A stretch of 64,000 bases of DNA from Geobacteraceae bacterium GWC2_55_20 (GTDB taxonomy: Bacteria > Desulfobacterota > Desulfuromonadia > Geobacterales > Pseudopelobacteraceae), in assembly GCA_001802125.1 (NCBI GenBank), contig MGZK01000135.1:1-64000 (forward strand), read 5' to 3'. The position numbers were made by a program, and so were the translations under genes. This document shows, piece after piece, positions 31,070 to 41,294 of the stretch (its first letter is position 1; each line of letters starts with the position of its first letter). The notes below the pieces were generated by a model. It was given only the letters and a program-made list of their open reading frames with translations. It was not told the DNA's origin and did no database searches.

Positions 31070-32713
31070 TCACTGTTCCAGGACGAACTGACCGATCTGG
31101 CTTTTAAGATTATCAATGGAATCAGTGATTTGCCTGGCGGCCCGGGAAGAGTCCATGACTCCTTGAGAAGTATCCTGTATGGCGGAGGTCACCGAATGTA
31201 TGATGCCGGTGATCTCCGATATGGTTGCGCATTGCTGTTCAGCCGCAACGGCAATCTGACTGATCTGTGAAGTCACTTCATTTATCTGCGCGGCGATTCC
31301 CTGCAAGGACTCACCGGATTTCTCGGCATCGCGGGTACCCTGTTCCACTTCACGAACGCCATCCTCAATGGTGCTCACAGCCTTCCTGGTCTCGACCTGT
31401 ATGACCGTTATCATGGCGCTGATCTCCCGGGTGGCGGTAGCGGTCCGGTCTGCCAGCAGCCGGACTTCATCGGCAACAACCGCGAATCCACGCCCCTGTT
31501 CACCAGCCCTGGCGGCCTCGATGGCCGCGTTCAGGGCCAGGAGGTTGGTCTGGTCCGCAATGTCGCTGATGGTATTAACGATCTGGCCGATCTGGTCGGA
31601 ACGATTTCCGAGACTCTCCACAGTTATGGCAACATCCCGCACCCGGCCGGCGATTCTGCCCATGCCGTTCACCGTCTGCTGCACGATCAACTGGCCGGTA
31701 GAAGCCAGCTGATTGGCAATCAGCGAACTTTCTGCGGCCAGTGAACAGCTTCTGGATATTTCGTGGGATGTACAGCTCATCTCTTCGCTGGCCATGGCTA
31801 CTATGTTGGTCTGTTCCGCTGTACTGGCGGTTCCGTCCGCCATACGCTGTGATTGCGAGTTGAGCTGTTCGGAAGATATAGAAATCGAAGCGGCTGACTG
31901 CTTGATATCCGTGACTATCGTACGCAGTTTCACAACCATTGAATTCATTGCCCTGGCCATGTTGCCGATCTCGTTGTTGCAAGAATCAGGGACATTTACG
32001 GTCAGGTCGCCGTTGGCCACGGCCGGAAAGTTGACGATAATGCTGCTCAGTGATTTTTGGATGCCCCTGGCAATTGAATATGACAGTAACAGCACCAGCA
32101 TAACAAACAGAATGATCCCGATGGTTATCCTGAGATACAGGCCTTGCACTTCCTTTTGTACATCATCAATGTACAGACCGCTGCCGATTACCCAACCCCA
32201 AGGCTCAAAGAGCATGACATACGATGTTTTCGGAACCGGGCTGGAACTGCCGGGTTTGGGCCACAGATATGAAACGGTTTTCCCGCTCTTCTCACTGGCG
32301 ACCCTGACGAATTCACGAAAGAGATAGAGACCGTTCGGATCCTTCTCATCGGAAAGATCCTTGCCGTCAAGCTCCGGCTTTGCGGGGTGCATGACCATGG
32401 CCGGTTTCAGATCATTTATCCAGAAATAGGCCTTGTCACCGAACCGGAGCGATCTGATGCTATCGATAGCCTGTTGCTTGGCCTGTTCCGGGGTCAACAC
32501 CCCCAGCCTCACCTTGTTCTCGTAAGATGCGGCGACACCATGAGCCACCTCAACAGCTGCCTTGATAGTGGCATTCTTGCCGGCCAATAGGGTCCGGCTC
32601 ATCATCGGCGCCCAATAGCCAACCACAATTGTCACCGATATCAGAATGCAAATACCTGCTATCGACATTATCTTTGCCAGTATGGACCAGTCCTTGTAAC
32701 GAATAGAACCCAT
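31070..32713 (-). CDS. Methyl-accepting chemotaxis protein with sCache-type sensor
   Basis: [39 protein letters not shown]...[13 protein letters not shown] (Cache); [38 protein letters not shown]. Confidence 0.93.
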   Translation of the reverse strand: MGSIRYKDWSILAKIMSIAGICILISVTIVVGYWAPMMSRTLLAGKNATIKAAVEVAHGVAASYENKVRLGVLTPEQAKQQAIDSIRSLRFGDKAYFWINDLKPAMVMHPAKPELDGKDLSDEKDPNGLYLFREFVRVASEKSGKTVSYLWPKPGSSSPVPKTSYVMLFEPWGWVIGSGLYIDDVQKEVQGLYLRITIGIILFVMLVLLLSYSIARGIQKSLSSIIVNFPAVANGDLTVNVPDSCNNEIGNMARAMNSMVVKLRTIVTDIKQSAASISISSEQLNSQSQRMADGTASTAEQTNIVAMASEEMSCTSHEISRSCSLAAESSLIANQLASTGQLIVQQTVNGMGRIAGRVRDVAITVESLGNRSDQIGQIVNTISDIADQTNLLALNAAIEAARAGEQGRGFAVVADEVRLLADRTATATREISAMITVIQVETRKAVSTIEDGVREVEQGTRDAEKSGESLQGIAAQINEVTSQISQIAVAAEQQCATISEITGIIHSVTSAIQDTSQGVMDSSRAARQITDSIDNLKSQIGQFVLEQ

Positions 32714-32768
32714 CTTATAGTTTCCTTTGCGGCACGGCCAATATGCCTCTATTTGCCTCTATATGAAT

Positions 32769-33869
32769 CTACCTGAACACCAGCATGGTTGCCGTCTGGT
32801 TGACGTGGCCTATGAACTGCTCGCCATAGGTACTGAACCCGATCGTGGGGATGTCCTTGAACAGCTCGCCATAGGCTGTAGTAAGTCCTTTCTGCTCCAT
32901 TTCCAGTGTCCGCAGGATACAGTTGAAGTTGATGATGCCGGAGATGCTCCCGAGCCTGTCCTGGGCAGCGGAAATCGCCTGGCAGGTATCCTTGATGATG
33001 TCGGTGGATTCCAGAACGGTCAGTTCCATCCCCTCCATCACGCTGCAATAAAATACCATGCCGTCGCCCTTGATCTGCTGCGGGCTCCTGACAAACGGCT
33101 CTCCTTCAAACACCAGGCCGACGGGGTTATGCATGAAATGCGAAGATGCATCCGCAACCGTGGTATTCAGAGCCTCCGCATAGGCCTGTGATGCCGGCTT
33201 ATGATTAAACTCCAGAACTTCACGTGTGAATTCATTGGCCTTGGTAACCAGCAGCGTCTTGTCAGTGGGGGTAAAACTCTGGGTCTTGATGAAGTCAAAG
33301 GCATCGACGGGCTCGATCAGGGCAAGAACCGCAGCATTGCTGTAACTTTTGCCGTTGGCATAAACATGGGTAGCGGCAAACTTCAGATCGTCTCCTGCCG
33401 AACCACCGATGAAATTCACGTTGGTAAGATCACCCATGCGGTCGATGATCAACTCCTCCTTGCAGCTCAGACCATCAATCAGGATGATGCCGACATAGCG
33501 GTCCGGCTCCAGCTGCGCCATGGGCCGGCCAAAGTGTTGTTCAAAGGAGTCGAATGCAGCACTACTATCCTGATCAAGGTTCTCCATGGCTTGCACCTTG
33601 ACCGATCTTATCGCCTGACTGTTGAATGCCATGGCCACCAGCGCATTTTTGAACATGTGCCCCGATGTGATCTCCCCCGCTGTCGAGCACCCCAGAACCT
33701 CGGCTCCCGGAAACGCTTCATGCATCTGACTGCTGATGGCATCGGGCTCGTATGTGGATGATGCAAAGAATATGACCAGCCTGGTATCTTCGGATTTCAG
33801 CTGTGCGCGGATATCGGCAACCGCGTCCCGTGTGTTGTTTTTTTGTGAATAAGCAGTAGCAATCTTCAT
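32769..33869 (-). CDS. FIST domain sensory protein
   Basis: RLVIFFASSTYEPDAISSQMHEAFPGAEVLGCSTAGEIT (FIST-N); C-terminal NFNCILRTLEMEQKGLTTAYGELFKDIPTIGFSTYGEQFIGHVNQTATMLVF (FIST-C). Confidence 0.88.
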   Translation of the reverse strand: MKIATAYSQKNNTRDAVADIRAQLKSEDTRLVIFFASSTYEPDAISSQMHEAFPGAEVLGCSTAGEITSGHMFKNALVAMAFNSQAIRSVKVQAMENLDQDSSAAFDSFEQHFGRPMAQLEPDRYVGIILIDGLSCKEELIIDRMGDLTNVNFIGGSAGDDLKFAATHVYANGKSYSNAAVLALIEPVDAFDFIKTQSFTPTDKTLLVTKANEFTREVLEFNHKPASQAYAEALNTTVADASSHFMHNPVGLVFEGEPFVRSPQQIKGDGMVFYCSVMEGMELTVLESTDIIKDTCQAISAAQDRLGSISGIINFNCILRTLEMEQKGLTTAYGELFKDIPTIGFSTYGEQFIGHVNQTATMLVFR

Positions 33870-33915
33870 GCGTTCCTCCGCTAAATTGACGTCGATAAAA
33901 GTCCGCGAGCCCCGA

Positions 33916-34107
33916 TCAGGCCAGCTCTTTATTAATCGCTTCCAGTTTTGCTATTATTGCAGGGTCGTCGGGGGACTGTGCCGTGAATTTGCCAGGATCT
34001 ATCCCCTTGAGCATGAGCTTGGTCTTGACAACTCCGATCAGCATCGAGTTTCCCTTGGAGCGCTGAGCAATAATCGTATCTATCATCTGTTTGATTTTTC
34101 CCGCCAT
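33916..34107 (-). CDS. Small conserved-looking protein (63 aa) upstream of the FIST gene
   Basis: MAGKIKQMIDTIIAQRSKGNSMLIGVVKTKLMLKGIDPGKFTAQSPDDPAIIAKLEAINKELA. Confidence 0.6.
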   Translation of the reverse strand: MAGKIKQMIDTIIAQRSKGNSMLIGVVKTKLMLKGIDPGKFTAQSPDDPAIIAKLEAINKELA

Positions 34108-34175
34108 ATTGGTGCCTCCGTATATATTGGCTTGGAATTTTACTGAATGTCAGCAGTGCTGCCCGTGGTTTTCAG

Positions 34176-34206
34176 AAAAAAAAGGGGCACTGAAAGTGCC
34201 CCTTTT
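34176..34206 (-). terminator. Intrinsic terminator after the porin/DUF4242/AmiS operon
   Basis: Minus strand AAGGGGCACTTTCAGTGCCCCTTTTTTTTCTG. Confidence 0.8.
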
Positions 34207-34324
34207 CCAGTCTCGTCATGCGCTATTCTCATCGGTAGCTTTACCGCTACGGTTGCCGTTCCATCACTGGGTTGGCCATTAAATTGAAAAAGCGATTTCG
34301 AGCATTAAGCTGTCTTGCCAAAAC

Positions 34325-34855
34325 TTAAAAAGGAAGTTTGCCGTATCCCATCAAACCGAATGCGGGCGCCAGCAGACATGTGAAAGTTAAAACGATGAAC
34401 ATGGTTGCGGCAACCTTGGGATTGATCTTGCCGTAGGTCACGCCGGTTACGGTAAAACAGATCACAACAAACGTCAGGTTCATGAATGCCAGATAGGGAA
34501 CTACACTGATGATGGTCTTGCCATCCGGTTTAAGCCCACCGCCGGTGGCATAGAGAAATGCGTAAATAGCGCATACTATCCCCACCAGCAGCGCGCCGTT
34601 TCCAACGGTACGCAGATCGGTGACACCGGTCATGAGAGCGTGGCCGGTCTGCAGGTACAGCACGCCGAATACGAACAGCAACCCGGCGGTGAAGGGATCG
34701 GTAAAAACCGCGGCCTGGAGTGTCGCGCCGATCACTACCAGTATGCCGACAACAGAACTTACAAAACCGGTGCTTTTGGCCTCACCGTAACCCAGAAAAA
34801 ACATGCCTACCGGAATCCACATAATACTGATCAATACAAGCAGTGCTAACGTCAT
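34325..34855 (-). CDS. AmiS/UreI-family small-molecule channel
   Basis: Hydrophobic 176-aa protein MTLALLVLISIMWIPVGMFFLGYGEAKSTGFVSSVVG...DPFTAGLLFVFGVLYLQTGHALMTGVTDLRTVGNGALLVGIVCAIYA. Confidence 0.8.
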   Translation of the reverse strand: MTLALLVLISIMWIPVGMFFLGYGEAKSTGFVSSVVGILVVIGATLQAAVFTDPFTAGLLFVFGVLYLQTGHALMTGVTDLRTVGNGALLVGIVCAIYAFLYATGGGLKPDGKTIISVVPYLAFMNLTFVVICFTVTGVTYGKINPKVAATMFIVLTFTCLLAPAFGLMGYGKLPF

Positions 34856-34906
34856 TGTCTTCCTCCTGAATTAAATTACAGTCCCGCAAGGGGAGCAAAG
34901 GGATAC

Positions 34907-35179
34907 TTATTCGGCTGTGGTCGGATCAATCATGGTTCGCACTTCAGCAACACTGTTGGCCGGGAAACCGCCTTGCTTGGCATGCTCCAGCACCATCTCC
35001 TTATTGGGCGCGATATAGATGCAGTAGATCTTGTCGTCGGTCACAAAGCTCTGCACCCACTGTATCTGCGGGCCCAGTCCCGAAAGCACGCTGCATGACT
35101 TCTGTGAGATCGCCTGCAGCGTTTCGGCCGGCAAATGACCGGCGCCTGCAAGTTCACGTTCGATCACATATTTTGGCAT
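34907..35179 (-). CDS. DUF4242-family protein
   Basis: MPKYVIERELAGAGHLPAETLQAISQKSCSVLSGLGPQIQWVQSFVTDDKIYCIYIAPNKEMVLEHAKQGGFPANSVAEVRTMIDPTTAE. Confidence 0.75.
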   Translation of the reverse strand: MPKYVIERELAGAGHLPAETLQAISQKSCSVLSGLGPQIQWVQSFVTDDKIYCIYIAPNKEMVLEHAKQGGFPANSVAEVRTMIDPTTAE

Positions 35180-35210
35180 GACAATCTCCTTTGATGAATT
35201 ATGCCGGCGG

Positions 35211-36437
35211 TTACCAGTAGAACATGGTGCCGAGCGCAAATGCGTTGGAGTGCTGCTTGGCTCCGTCCATCCAGGTGTTCTGTGAGTAGATATACTCAGC
35301 CACGAACTGGGTGAACTTGTTAAGGTTGTAAGTGATTGTGGCGACAGCGGCTTCCTGGTTTTTCATGGCGATGAAGGTTGCCCCTTCCGTGTCGTTTTTC
35401 TCCTGGCGAGACTGGCCATAGTTGGCGCCTATCATGATCGAAGGGGTCAGCTTGTAAGTAGCCTGGAGCAGGTAGCCCCAGTGCAGGCGTGTTTTGCCGT
35501 TTTCATCAGCAGCGGAATTTGGAAGGACGTTACCGTCCTGAGCACTGAGCATTCCCAGACCTCTGCCGACATAGCCGGATCCCAGCAGGTTCAGGCCGCT
35601 GAAACCGACTCCCAAACCGTAGGCGGCGCCAATGGATTCGTCGTTGCTATTGCCGGTTGCACGGGGTGCGGTCTGATACAGACCTGAGAGCCAGGCCTGT
35701 GTCGTTGTGGCGCCGATTTTACCGGCATAGGAGACCTCGGCCTCGACACGGGGTGAGTTGGTCTTGCCGGTGTTGGCAGTGATCTTGTACGGTTCGGCAA
35801 CTTCCAGAGCAACCTTTACGCCGGCCATGTCAGGGGTGGTATAGCGGATCTGGGGACCGAATCCGGTGTAGAGATAACCGTATCCGATATGTCCCAGGTT
35901 CACGGTGTTGGCGCGCGAACCTACCACACCGGACGTCAGCAGGGTCATGTCGGTCAGGATGTTCTTGCCCTGGAACAGGTTGAGGGCACGGCCGGCCAAC
36001 AGTTCGCCGTAGGCGCCTTTGGCGGTGTAGAATATTTCACGGAAATCAATATTGCCGCCGGTGTTAAAACGTGTATCGTTTTGATTTTGAATACTTGGAT
36101 AGATACCGATCCGGACGGTAGAATCGACACCGTTGGTGGTCGGCGCCTTGACGTTGAAAGCTACAACCGAGGGCAACAGGCCTACGCCTATGCCGAAGCG
36201 CTGGTTATGCTCACTCGTGGAAGCGTTATCGAGGAGACTTGCAGCACGGGTGAAGCCGGCAGGAGTATTCGGAAGTGGTGTAGTGGAGTGGTAGTAGGAA
36301 AACACGTCCACGATGCCGTCCGTACTGAGCTGCCAGCCATTTTCGCCGCCGATTACAAACGCAGCATTACATGGACTGCTTGTTGCCACCGTAACCGCTG
36401 TTACTACTCCTAATGCAAGTAATGTCGCTTTTTTCAT
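35211..36437 (-). CDS. Outer membrane beta-barrel porin
   Basis: Signal peptide MKKATLLALGVVTAVTVATSSPCNA; alternating beta-strand pattern; C-terminal aromatic ...ALGTMFYW. Confidence 0.8.
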   Translation of the reverse strand: MKKATLLALGVVTAVTVATSSPCNAAFVIGGENGWQLSTDGIVDVFSYYHSTTPLPNTPAGFTRAASLLDNASTSEHNQRFGIGVGLLPSVVAFNVKAPTTNGVDSTVRIGIYPSIQNQNDTRFNTGGNIDFREIFYTAKGAYGELLAGRALNLFQGKNILTDMTLLTSGVVGSRANTVNLGHIGYGYLYTGFGPQIRYTTPDMAGVKVALEVAEPYKITANTGKTNSPRVEAEVSYAGKIGATTTQAWLSGLYQTAPRATGNSNDESIGAAYGLGVGFSGLNLLGSGYVGRGLGMLSAQDGNVLPNSAADENGKTRLHWGYLLQATYKLTPSIMIGANYGQSRQEKNDTEGATFIAMKNQEAAVATITYNLNKFTQFVAEYIYSQNTWMDGAKQHSNAFALGTMFYW

Positions 36438-36589
36438 AAGTTCTCTCCCTCTGATTCAATAAATTTGATATTTAAAGTCAAACTCTTTCCACTGCGGTAC
36501 ATCCAACCTCCAACAACCAGTGTTCCGAACCCATCTGTCCAGCCAATCCTGCCGCTCCTTTCCGTAGTTGGCATATTTATTTCGGACAT
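36434..36589 (-). CDS. Putative small leader protein (51 aa) translationally coupled to the porin
   Basis: MSEINMPTTERSGRIGWTDGFGTLVVGGWMYRSGKSLTLNIKFIESEGENL*; its TGA overlaps the porin ATG (ATGA); lies downstream of the sigma54 promoter at 36695-36710. Confidence 0.5.
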   Translation of the reverse strand: MSEINMPTTERSGRIGWTDGFGTLVVGGWMYRSGKSLTLNIKFIESEGENL

Positions 36590-36694
36590 GATGTCCGTGC
36601 GCGATACTTGATCCTTGATTTCAATCAGCCTGGTCCGGCAAAAAAACAATAATGCCAAAACCAACGGAATCCCCCACTCCGCTGACGAGCAGTC

Positions 36695-36710
36695 TGCAAC
36701 CGTGGTGCCA
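36695..36710 (-). promoter_or_regulatory. Perfect-consensus sigma54 promoter of the porin operon
   Basis: Minus strand TGGCACCACGGTTGCA matches TGGCAC-N5-TTGCA exactly. Confidence 0.8.
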
Positions 36711-36983
36711 AAAATAAAACATTGGTTTTTTTGTTTAATTTCAATAACATACAGCAACACAAATCCTTATTGATTCCACATGCAGATATGGCGCATAATT
36801 GGACATATGTTTTATATATCTGTAATTACATGGTATTTTGGTAATGAGGAAGAGTTCTACACCGTGGAGAATAGTCACATAACCGGCTGTGAGCAGAGGA
36901 ATGAGTACGTTTACAGCAATAACAAAAAAATATTTGCATAAAATCGAAAAAAAGATGAAAAATATAAAACCTGGTTTTGGATT

Positions 36984-36999
36984 AGGCACGGGCATTGCT
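36984..36999 (+). promoter_or_regulatory. Sigma54 promoter of the adh-HK-RR operon
   Basis: AGGCACGGGCATTGCT (GG-N10-GC), about 80 bp upstream of the ATG at 37080. Confidence 0.6.
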
Positions 37000-37079
37000 A
37001 GTAAATGTATACATTTTCCACGTCGAGCCCCCACATCAGCGTGGATTAAGAAAAGATGTTCAACCAGGAAAGGTATGTA

Positions 37080-38246
37080 ATGGAAAAACATCCGGACAAT
37101 ACATTGCATAATTACAAATTCGAGGTGCCTGAAATCATTTTCGGCAGGGGCATGCTGAGCCAGGTCGGCGCCTGCGCCCGCAGACTTGGAGGCAAGAAAG
37201 TCTTTCTGGTCAGCGACAAGGGACTTTTTCACGCCGGATGGGTCGATCAGGCGATGCGGAGCCTGCTTGATGCCGGCCTTGAATTTGTCTACTACGACGG
37301 CATCACCCCCAATCCCAAGGATCACGAGATCGAGGGGGGGGTCAGGGAGTATCATCGACACGGCACGGATGTGATTGTCGGCCTGGGCGGCGGCAGCTCG
37401 ATGGATGCCGCCAAGGCGATCGCCATTTTGGTATCAAACGGTGGAAGAATCAGCGATTACGAGGGGCCGGACCGAATCATCCGCCCACTGCCACCGCTGG
37501 TACTCTGCCCGACCACCTGCGGCACCGGTTCTGACGTCTCCCAGTTTGCAATCATCAGTGACACCGAACACCTCCGAAAAATCTGCATCATGAGCCGCTG
37601 CGTAGCTCCCGACATCAGCCTGACCGACCCCAATACGCTGGCCACCCTGCCGGACGAGTTTGTCGGCACAACCGCGACCGATGCCCTCAGCCACGCAATG
37701 GAAGCCTTCTTTTCGATCGCCTCCACCACCCTCACCGATGTCCACGCCATCAAGGCGCTGCGCCTTTTGTCCAGCAGCTTGTCAAACGCCGTTCACGAAC
37801 GCAAGCCGGATGACATGGAGAATCTGGCACGGGCCAGTCTGCATGCCGGCATGGCCTTTTCCAACTCGATGCTGGGCATAGTCCACGCACTGGCTCACCC
37901 GATCGGCGGCCTGTACGACGCAAACCATGGCAGCATCAACGCGATTCTGCTGCCCGAAGTAATCCGCTACGACATCCCGGTCGTAACCGAAAAACTCCAG
38001 GAACTGGCTTGGGGACTCGGGCACCGCGCCAACGGAGACATCAGCGCCGCCAACGAGAAGATCCAGGAAACACTGGATTCGCTGCTGGAAGCGAGCGGCG
38101 CCCCGCGCAGCCTGCGCAGCATCGGAGTCCTGCGCAAGGACCTTCCGGAACTGGCGCGCCAGGCGCTCAAGGACGTCTGCCTGGTGACCTCGCCACGTGA
38201 AGCCGACGAAGAAGACCTGCTGCGCATCCTGGAGAGGTCCTATTGA
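37080..38246 (+). CDS. Iron-containing alcohol dehydrogenase
   Basis: IVGLGGGSSMDAAKAIAI, CGTGSDVSQFAIIS, MLGIVHALAHPIGGLYDANHGSINAILLPEV. Confidence 0.93.
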   Translation: MEKHPDNTLHNYKFEVPEIIFGRGMLSQVGACARRLGGKKVFLVSDKGLFHAGWVDQAMRSLLDAGLEFVYYDGITPNPKDHEIEGGVREYHRHGTDVIVGLGGGSSMDAAKAIAILVSNGGRISDYEGPDRIIRPLPPLVLCPTTCGTGSDVSQFAIISDTEHLRKICIMSRCVAPDISLTDPNTLATLPDEFVGTTATDALSHAMEAFFSIASTTLTDVHAIKALRLLSSSLSNAVHERKPDDMENLARASLHAGMAFSNSMLGIVHALAHPIGGLYDANHGSINAILLPEVIRYDIPVVTEKLQELAWGLGHRANGDISAANEKIQETLDSLLEASGAPRSLRSIGVLRKDLPELARQALKDVCLVTSPREADEEDLLRILERSY

Positions 38247-39463
38247 TGAACAAGCTTGCCGTCCGGACAAAGATGGATGAATCATCGCTTGAACGACTGC
38301 TCGGGCTCGACAATTCCAAAATCGGCTTCTATGGCGAGGTCAAACAAAAAATCCAGGAACTGGAGGCCGCTAACCTGGGTTTGCGCAGCAAAGGCAACGA
38401 ACTGCAGGCCATGTTTGACTCCATCGGCGATGGAGTGGTCGTCTACGACCACCATGGCATTGTACAGCACCGCAACCATGTCTGCCCGAAGCTCTTCCCC
38501 CAGGAAACCTTGCCCGGATGTTCATGCCGTGAACTGTTTCACCCCGAGCAGGAATCAGCCCCGCTGCAATGCCCGGTGGAACGGGCTCTGACCGGCGAAC
38601 GGGTGGAGATCTCCTTTACGTCCCAACAATCAAAGGAGAAGATCCGTTACTTTGATGTAACGGCAACTCCGATAGAAGATGTTCACGGCGATATGAACCG
38701 CGCGCTGGTGTTCCTGCGGGATGTGACCGAAAAACGGCTTCAGGAACTTCATCTGATGCAGACCGAGAAGCTCTCCAGCATCGGAATCCTGGCGGCCGGC
38801 GTTGCCCACGAGATAAACAATCCGCTCTCATCGGTGGCCGGATATGCCGAGGCGTTGCTCAGGCGCATGAATGAGGATGAATCGCTGCTTGAAGACCCGC
38901 GCCTGGATGCTTTCCCCAAGTATCTCCAGGTAATAATCCGCGAATCTTACCGCTGCAAAGGCATCATCGACTGCCTGTTATCTTTCAGCCGCAAGTCGGA
39001 TGGCTCTGTCAGCAATGTAAACATCAACGACATACTCAAGGAGGTTCTGGAACTGGTTCGATACAAGTCCCGCTATGAGAAGATCGATATCCAGTTGAAT
39101 CTGCAGAACGATCTTCCCGATGTCGTCGGCGATCCATCCGGCTTGCGACAGGTCTGCATGAACCTGCTGATCAACGCGCATCAAGCAATAAATGGCGCCG
39201 GAGTAGTGGAAATTTCCACCAGCACCAACGAGCAGTCAATGGTACTCTTTCAGATCAGGGATACCGGCAGCGGCATCTCCAGGGAAGCCATCGACCAGAT
39301 CTGGGATCCGTTTTTTACGACCAAAGAGGTCGGACAGGGCCTTGGACTGGGATTGGCGGTCACATACAACATAGTGAAACGTCATGGCGGCGATATCACG
39401 GTGGAAAGTCAAAGGGGCAAAGGATCAAAATTCACGGTAAGGATGCCTGCATGTCAAAAATAG
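38246..39463 (+). CDS. PAS sensor histidine kinase
   Basis: PAS domain with HVCP/SCRELFHPE/QCPVE motif; AAGVAHEINNPLSSVAGYAEALL H-box; GLGLGLAVTYNIVKRHGG. Start overlaps the adh stop (TGATG). Confidence 0.92.
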   Translation: MNKLAVRTKMDESSLERLLGLDNSKIGFYGEVKQKIQELEAANLGLRSKGNELQAMFDSIGDGVVVYDHHGIVQHRNHVCPKLFPQETLPGCSCRELFHPEQESAPLQCPVERALTGERVEISFTSQQSKEKIRYFDVTATPIEDVHGDMNRALVFLRDVTEKRLQELHLMQTEKLSSIGILAAGVAHEINNPLSSVAGYAEALLRRMNEDESLLEDPRLDAFPKYLQVIIRESYRCKGIIDCLLSFSRKSDGSVSNVNINDILKEVLELVRYKSRYEKIDIQLNLQNDLPDVVGDPSGLRQVCMNLLINAHQAINGAGVVEISTSTNEQSMVLFQIRDTGSGISREAIDQIWDPFFTTKEVGQGLGLGLAVTYNIVKRHGGDITVESQRGKGSKFTVRMPACQK

Positions 39464-40836
39464 TCCGTAATGACACAAAAGTACTGATCGTCGAGGACGA
39501 CAAGTCCCTGCGCGAGTTGCTGCAGATGGAACTGACCCGTTCCGGATACAAGGTAACCGCCACGGCCAGCGGCGAAGAGGGACTGGACGCCTACTGCGAG
39601 GAGATCTTCAACGTGGTTCTTCAGGACATTCGCATGCCGGGCATGGATGGGGTTGAAGCCCTCAAACTGATGCGCGCGGAGTCAAATATCCCCGAAGTCA
39701 TCATGTTCACCGGCCACGGTACCATCGAAACCGCGGTGGAATGCATCAAACATGGCGCCTATGACTACCTTACCAAACCGGTAAAGCTGGATGAACTGGA
39801 GCTTTTGATTGACAAGGCCTGCGAAAAGAACCGTCTGCGGCTTGAAAACATCAACCTGAAGAAAGAGATGAAACGCTTTGAAAATCACCGTATCATCGGC
39901 AAGAGCCAGGCGATTCAGAAAGTCCTGGATACGGTTCAGCGCTGGGGAATGACCGACGAACATGTACTGATCACCGGTGAGAGCGGTACCGGCAAGGAGT
40001 TGATTGCCAGGGCCGTACATGATGCCAGCAACCGGGCCAGCAAACCGTTTGTAACCGTCAACTGCGGCAGATTCGACGCCAACACCGCCGAAAGCGAGCT
40101 GTTCGGGCATATGCAGGGAGCCTACACCGGAGCCAACAAGGGGCGCGCGGGACTTTTCGAACTGGCAGACACAGGAACACTGTTCATGGATGAGGTTTCG
40201 GAGATGCCGCTGGACGTGCAGGTAAAACTCCTGCGGATCCTGGAAACCAGCACTTTCCGCCGCATGGGAGGTAACCACGATATCCGCGTAAACGTCCGTT
40301 TCGTCTTTGCTTCAAACAAGATCCTGGCCGACTGCGTCAACCGCGGCGAATTCCGCGAAGACCTCTACCATCGCATAAACCTGCTGCCGATCCCGGTCCC
40401 CCCCTTGCGGCAGCGCACCGACGACATCCTTCCGCTGGCCTGGTTTTTTATCCGGCAATGTAATGAGAATGACTCTCGAAACTGGGAAATCACCGATGAG
40501 GCTATGGCTTCGCTCTGCGCCTACCAGTGGCCCGGCAATGTCAGGGAACTGCGCAACACCATTCGCAGAGCTTGCATCCTGGCCAATGAACCGATCATCA
40601 CCCCGGACCTGTTTCCATTTTCTCCCCCCAAGGCAAGCTATACACCGTCGACAAGCATATCCAATGCGGAAGTCACAACACCCTTTACACCCGCTCCGCT
40701 CTGGGCCGTTGAGCGCGAACACATCGAAAAAGTTCTCAAGCTGGTGGATCAGAACAAGAGTCGCGCCGCAAAACTGCTCGAAATTGACCGCAAGACTCTT
40801 TACACCAAGTTGGAACGATATGGCCTTGAAAGCTGA
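39451..40836 (+). CDS. NtrC-family sigma54 response regulator
   Basis: REC domain VLIVEDDKSLRELL...; GESGTGKELIARAVH; GAYTGANKGRAGLFELADTGTLFMDEVSEMPLDVQVKLLRIL; C-terminal Fis HTH NKSRAAKLLEIDRKTLYTKLERYGL. Confidence 0.95.
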   Translation: MSKIVRNDTKVLIVEDDKSLRELLQMELTRSGYKVTATASGEEGLDAYCEEIFNVVLQDIRMPGMDGVEALKLMRAESNIPEVIMFTGHGTIETAVECIKHGAYDYLTKPVKLDELELLIDKACEKNRLRLENINLKKEMKRFENHRIIGKSQAIQKVLDTVQRWGMTDEHVLITGESGTGKELIARAVHDASNRASKPFVTVNCGRFDANTAESELFGHMQGAYTGANKGRAGLFELADTGTLFMDEVSEMPLDVQVKLLRILETSTFRRMGGNHDIRVNVRFVFASNKILADCVNRGEFREDLYHRINLLPIPVPPLRQRTDDILPLAWFFIRQCNENDSRNWEITDEAMASLCAYQWPGNVRELRNTIRRACILANEPIITPDLFPFSPPKASYTPSTSISNAEVTTPFTPAPLWAVEREHIEKVLKLVDQNKSRAAKLLEIDRKTLYTKLERYGLES

Positions 40837-41193
40837 GGATACGATTATGCCGCCTGTTAACCACCGGAGCAGAACCGGCGGTTTCCGGCGGCGATGCATT
40901 GCACCGCTCACTCACATTTCCACCTGGAGCAACTGTTGCGTTTCGCCACACCGATCAAGACAGCCGGCCTTCCAAATCCCGCACCTCCCCTGATTACCTG
41001 CCCCTAAACCGGCCCGACACCCGATGGGCAGCGGCTTTACGGCTGTTCGTGTAATTTAGCCACACTGTGTATTTACTCCACATACATCGGCCATCTATCG
41101 ACGTAAACATCGATAACGTTCCAATACGCTTTCATTCAAGGATACTTTTTCATGTATGCACGCCAAAGCATGACCGACAATAACGTGTCGCCG

Positions 41194-41210
41194 TGGCATA
41201 GCTTATGCAA
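41194..41210 (+). promoter_or_regulatory. Sigma54 promoter upstream of a small ORF
   Basis: TGGCATAGCTTATGCAA (GG-N10-GC), 101 bp upstream of the ATG at 41295. Confidence 0.65.
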
Positions 41211-41294
41211 ATAATTATAAACCAAGTAGATTAAACCGGCCGAAGTTAGGGCCTGACAAGCATTCAAAGAATACGAAAGGAGAAGAAGCCGAAG

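Noticed and set aside
36741-37361. 206-aa minus-strand ORF upstream of and overlapping the adh start
   Set aside because: Overlaps the well-supported Fe-ADH N-terminus on the opposite strand and its regulatory region; translation shows no domain.
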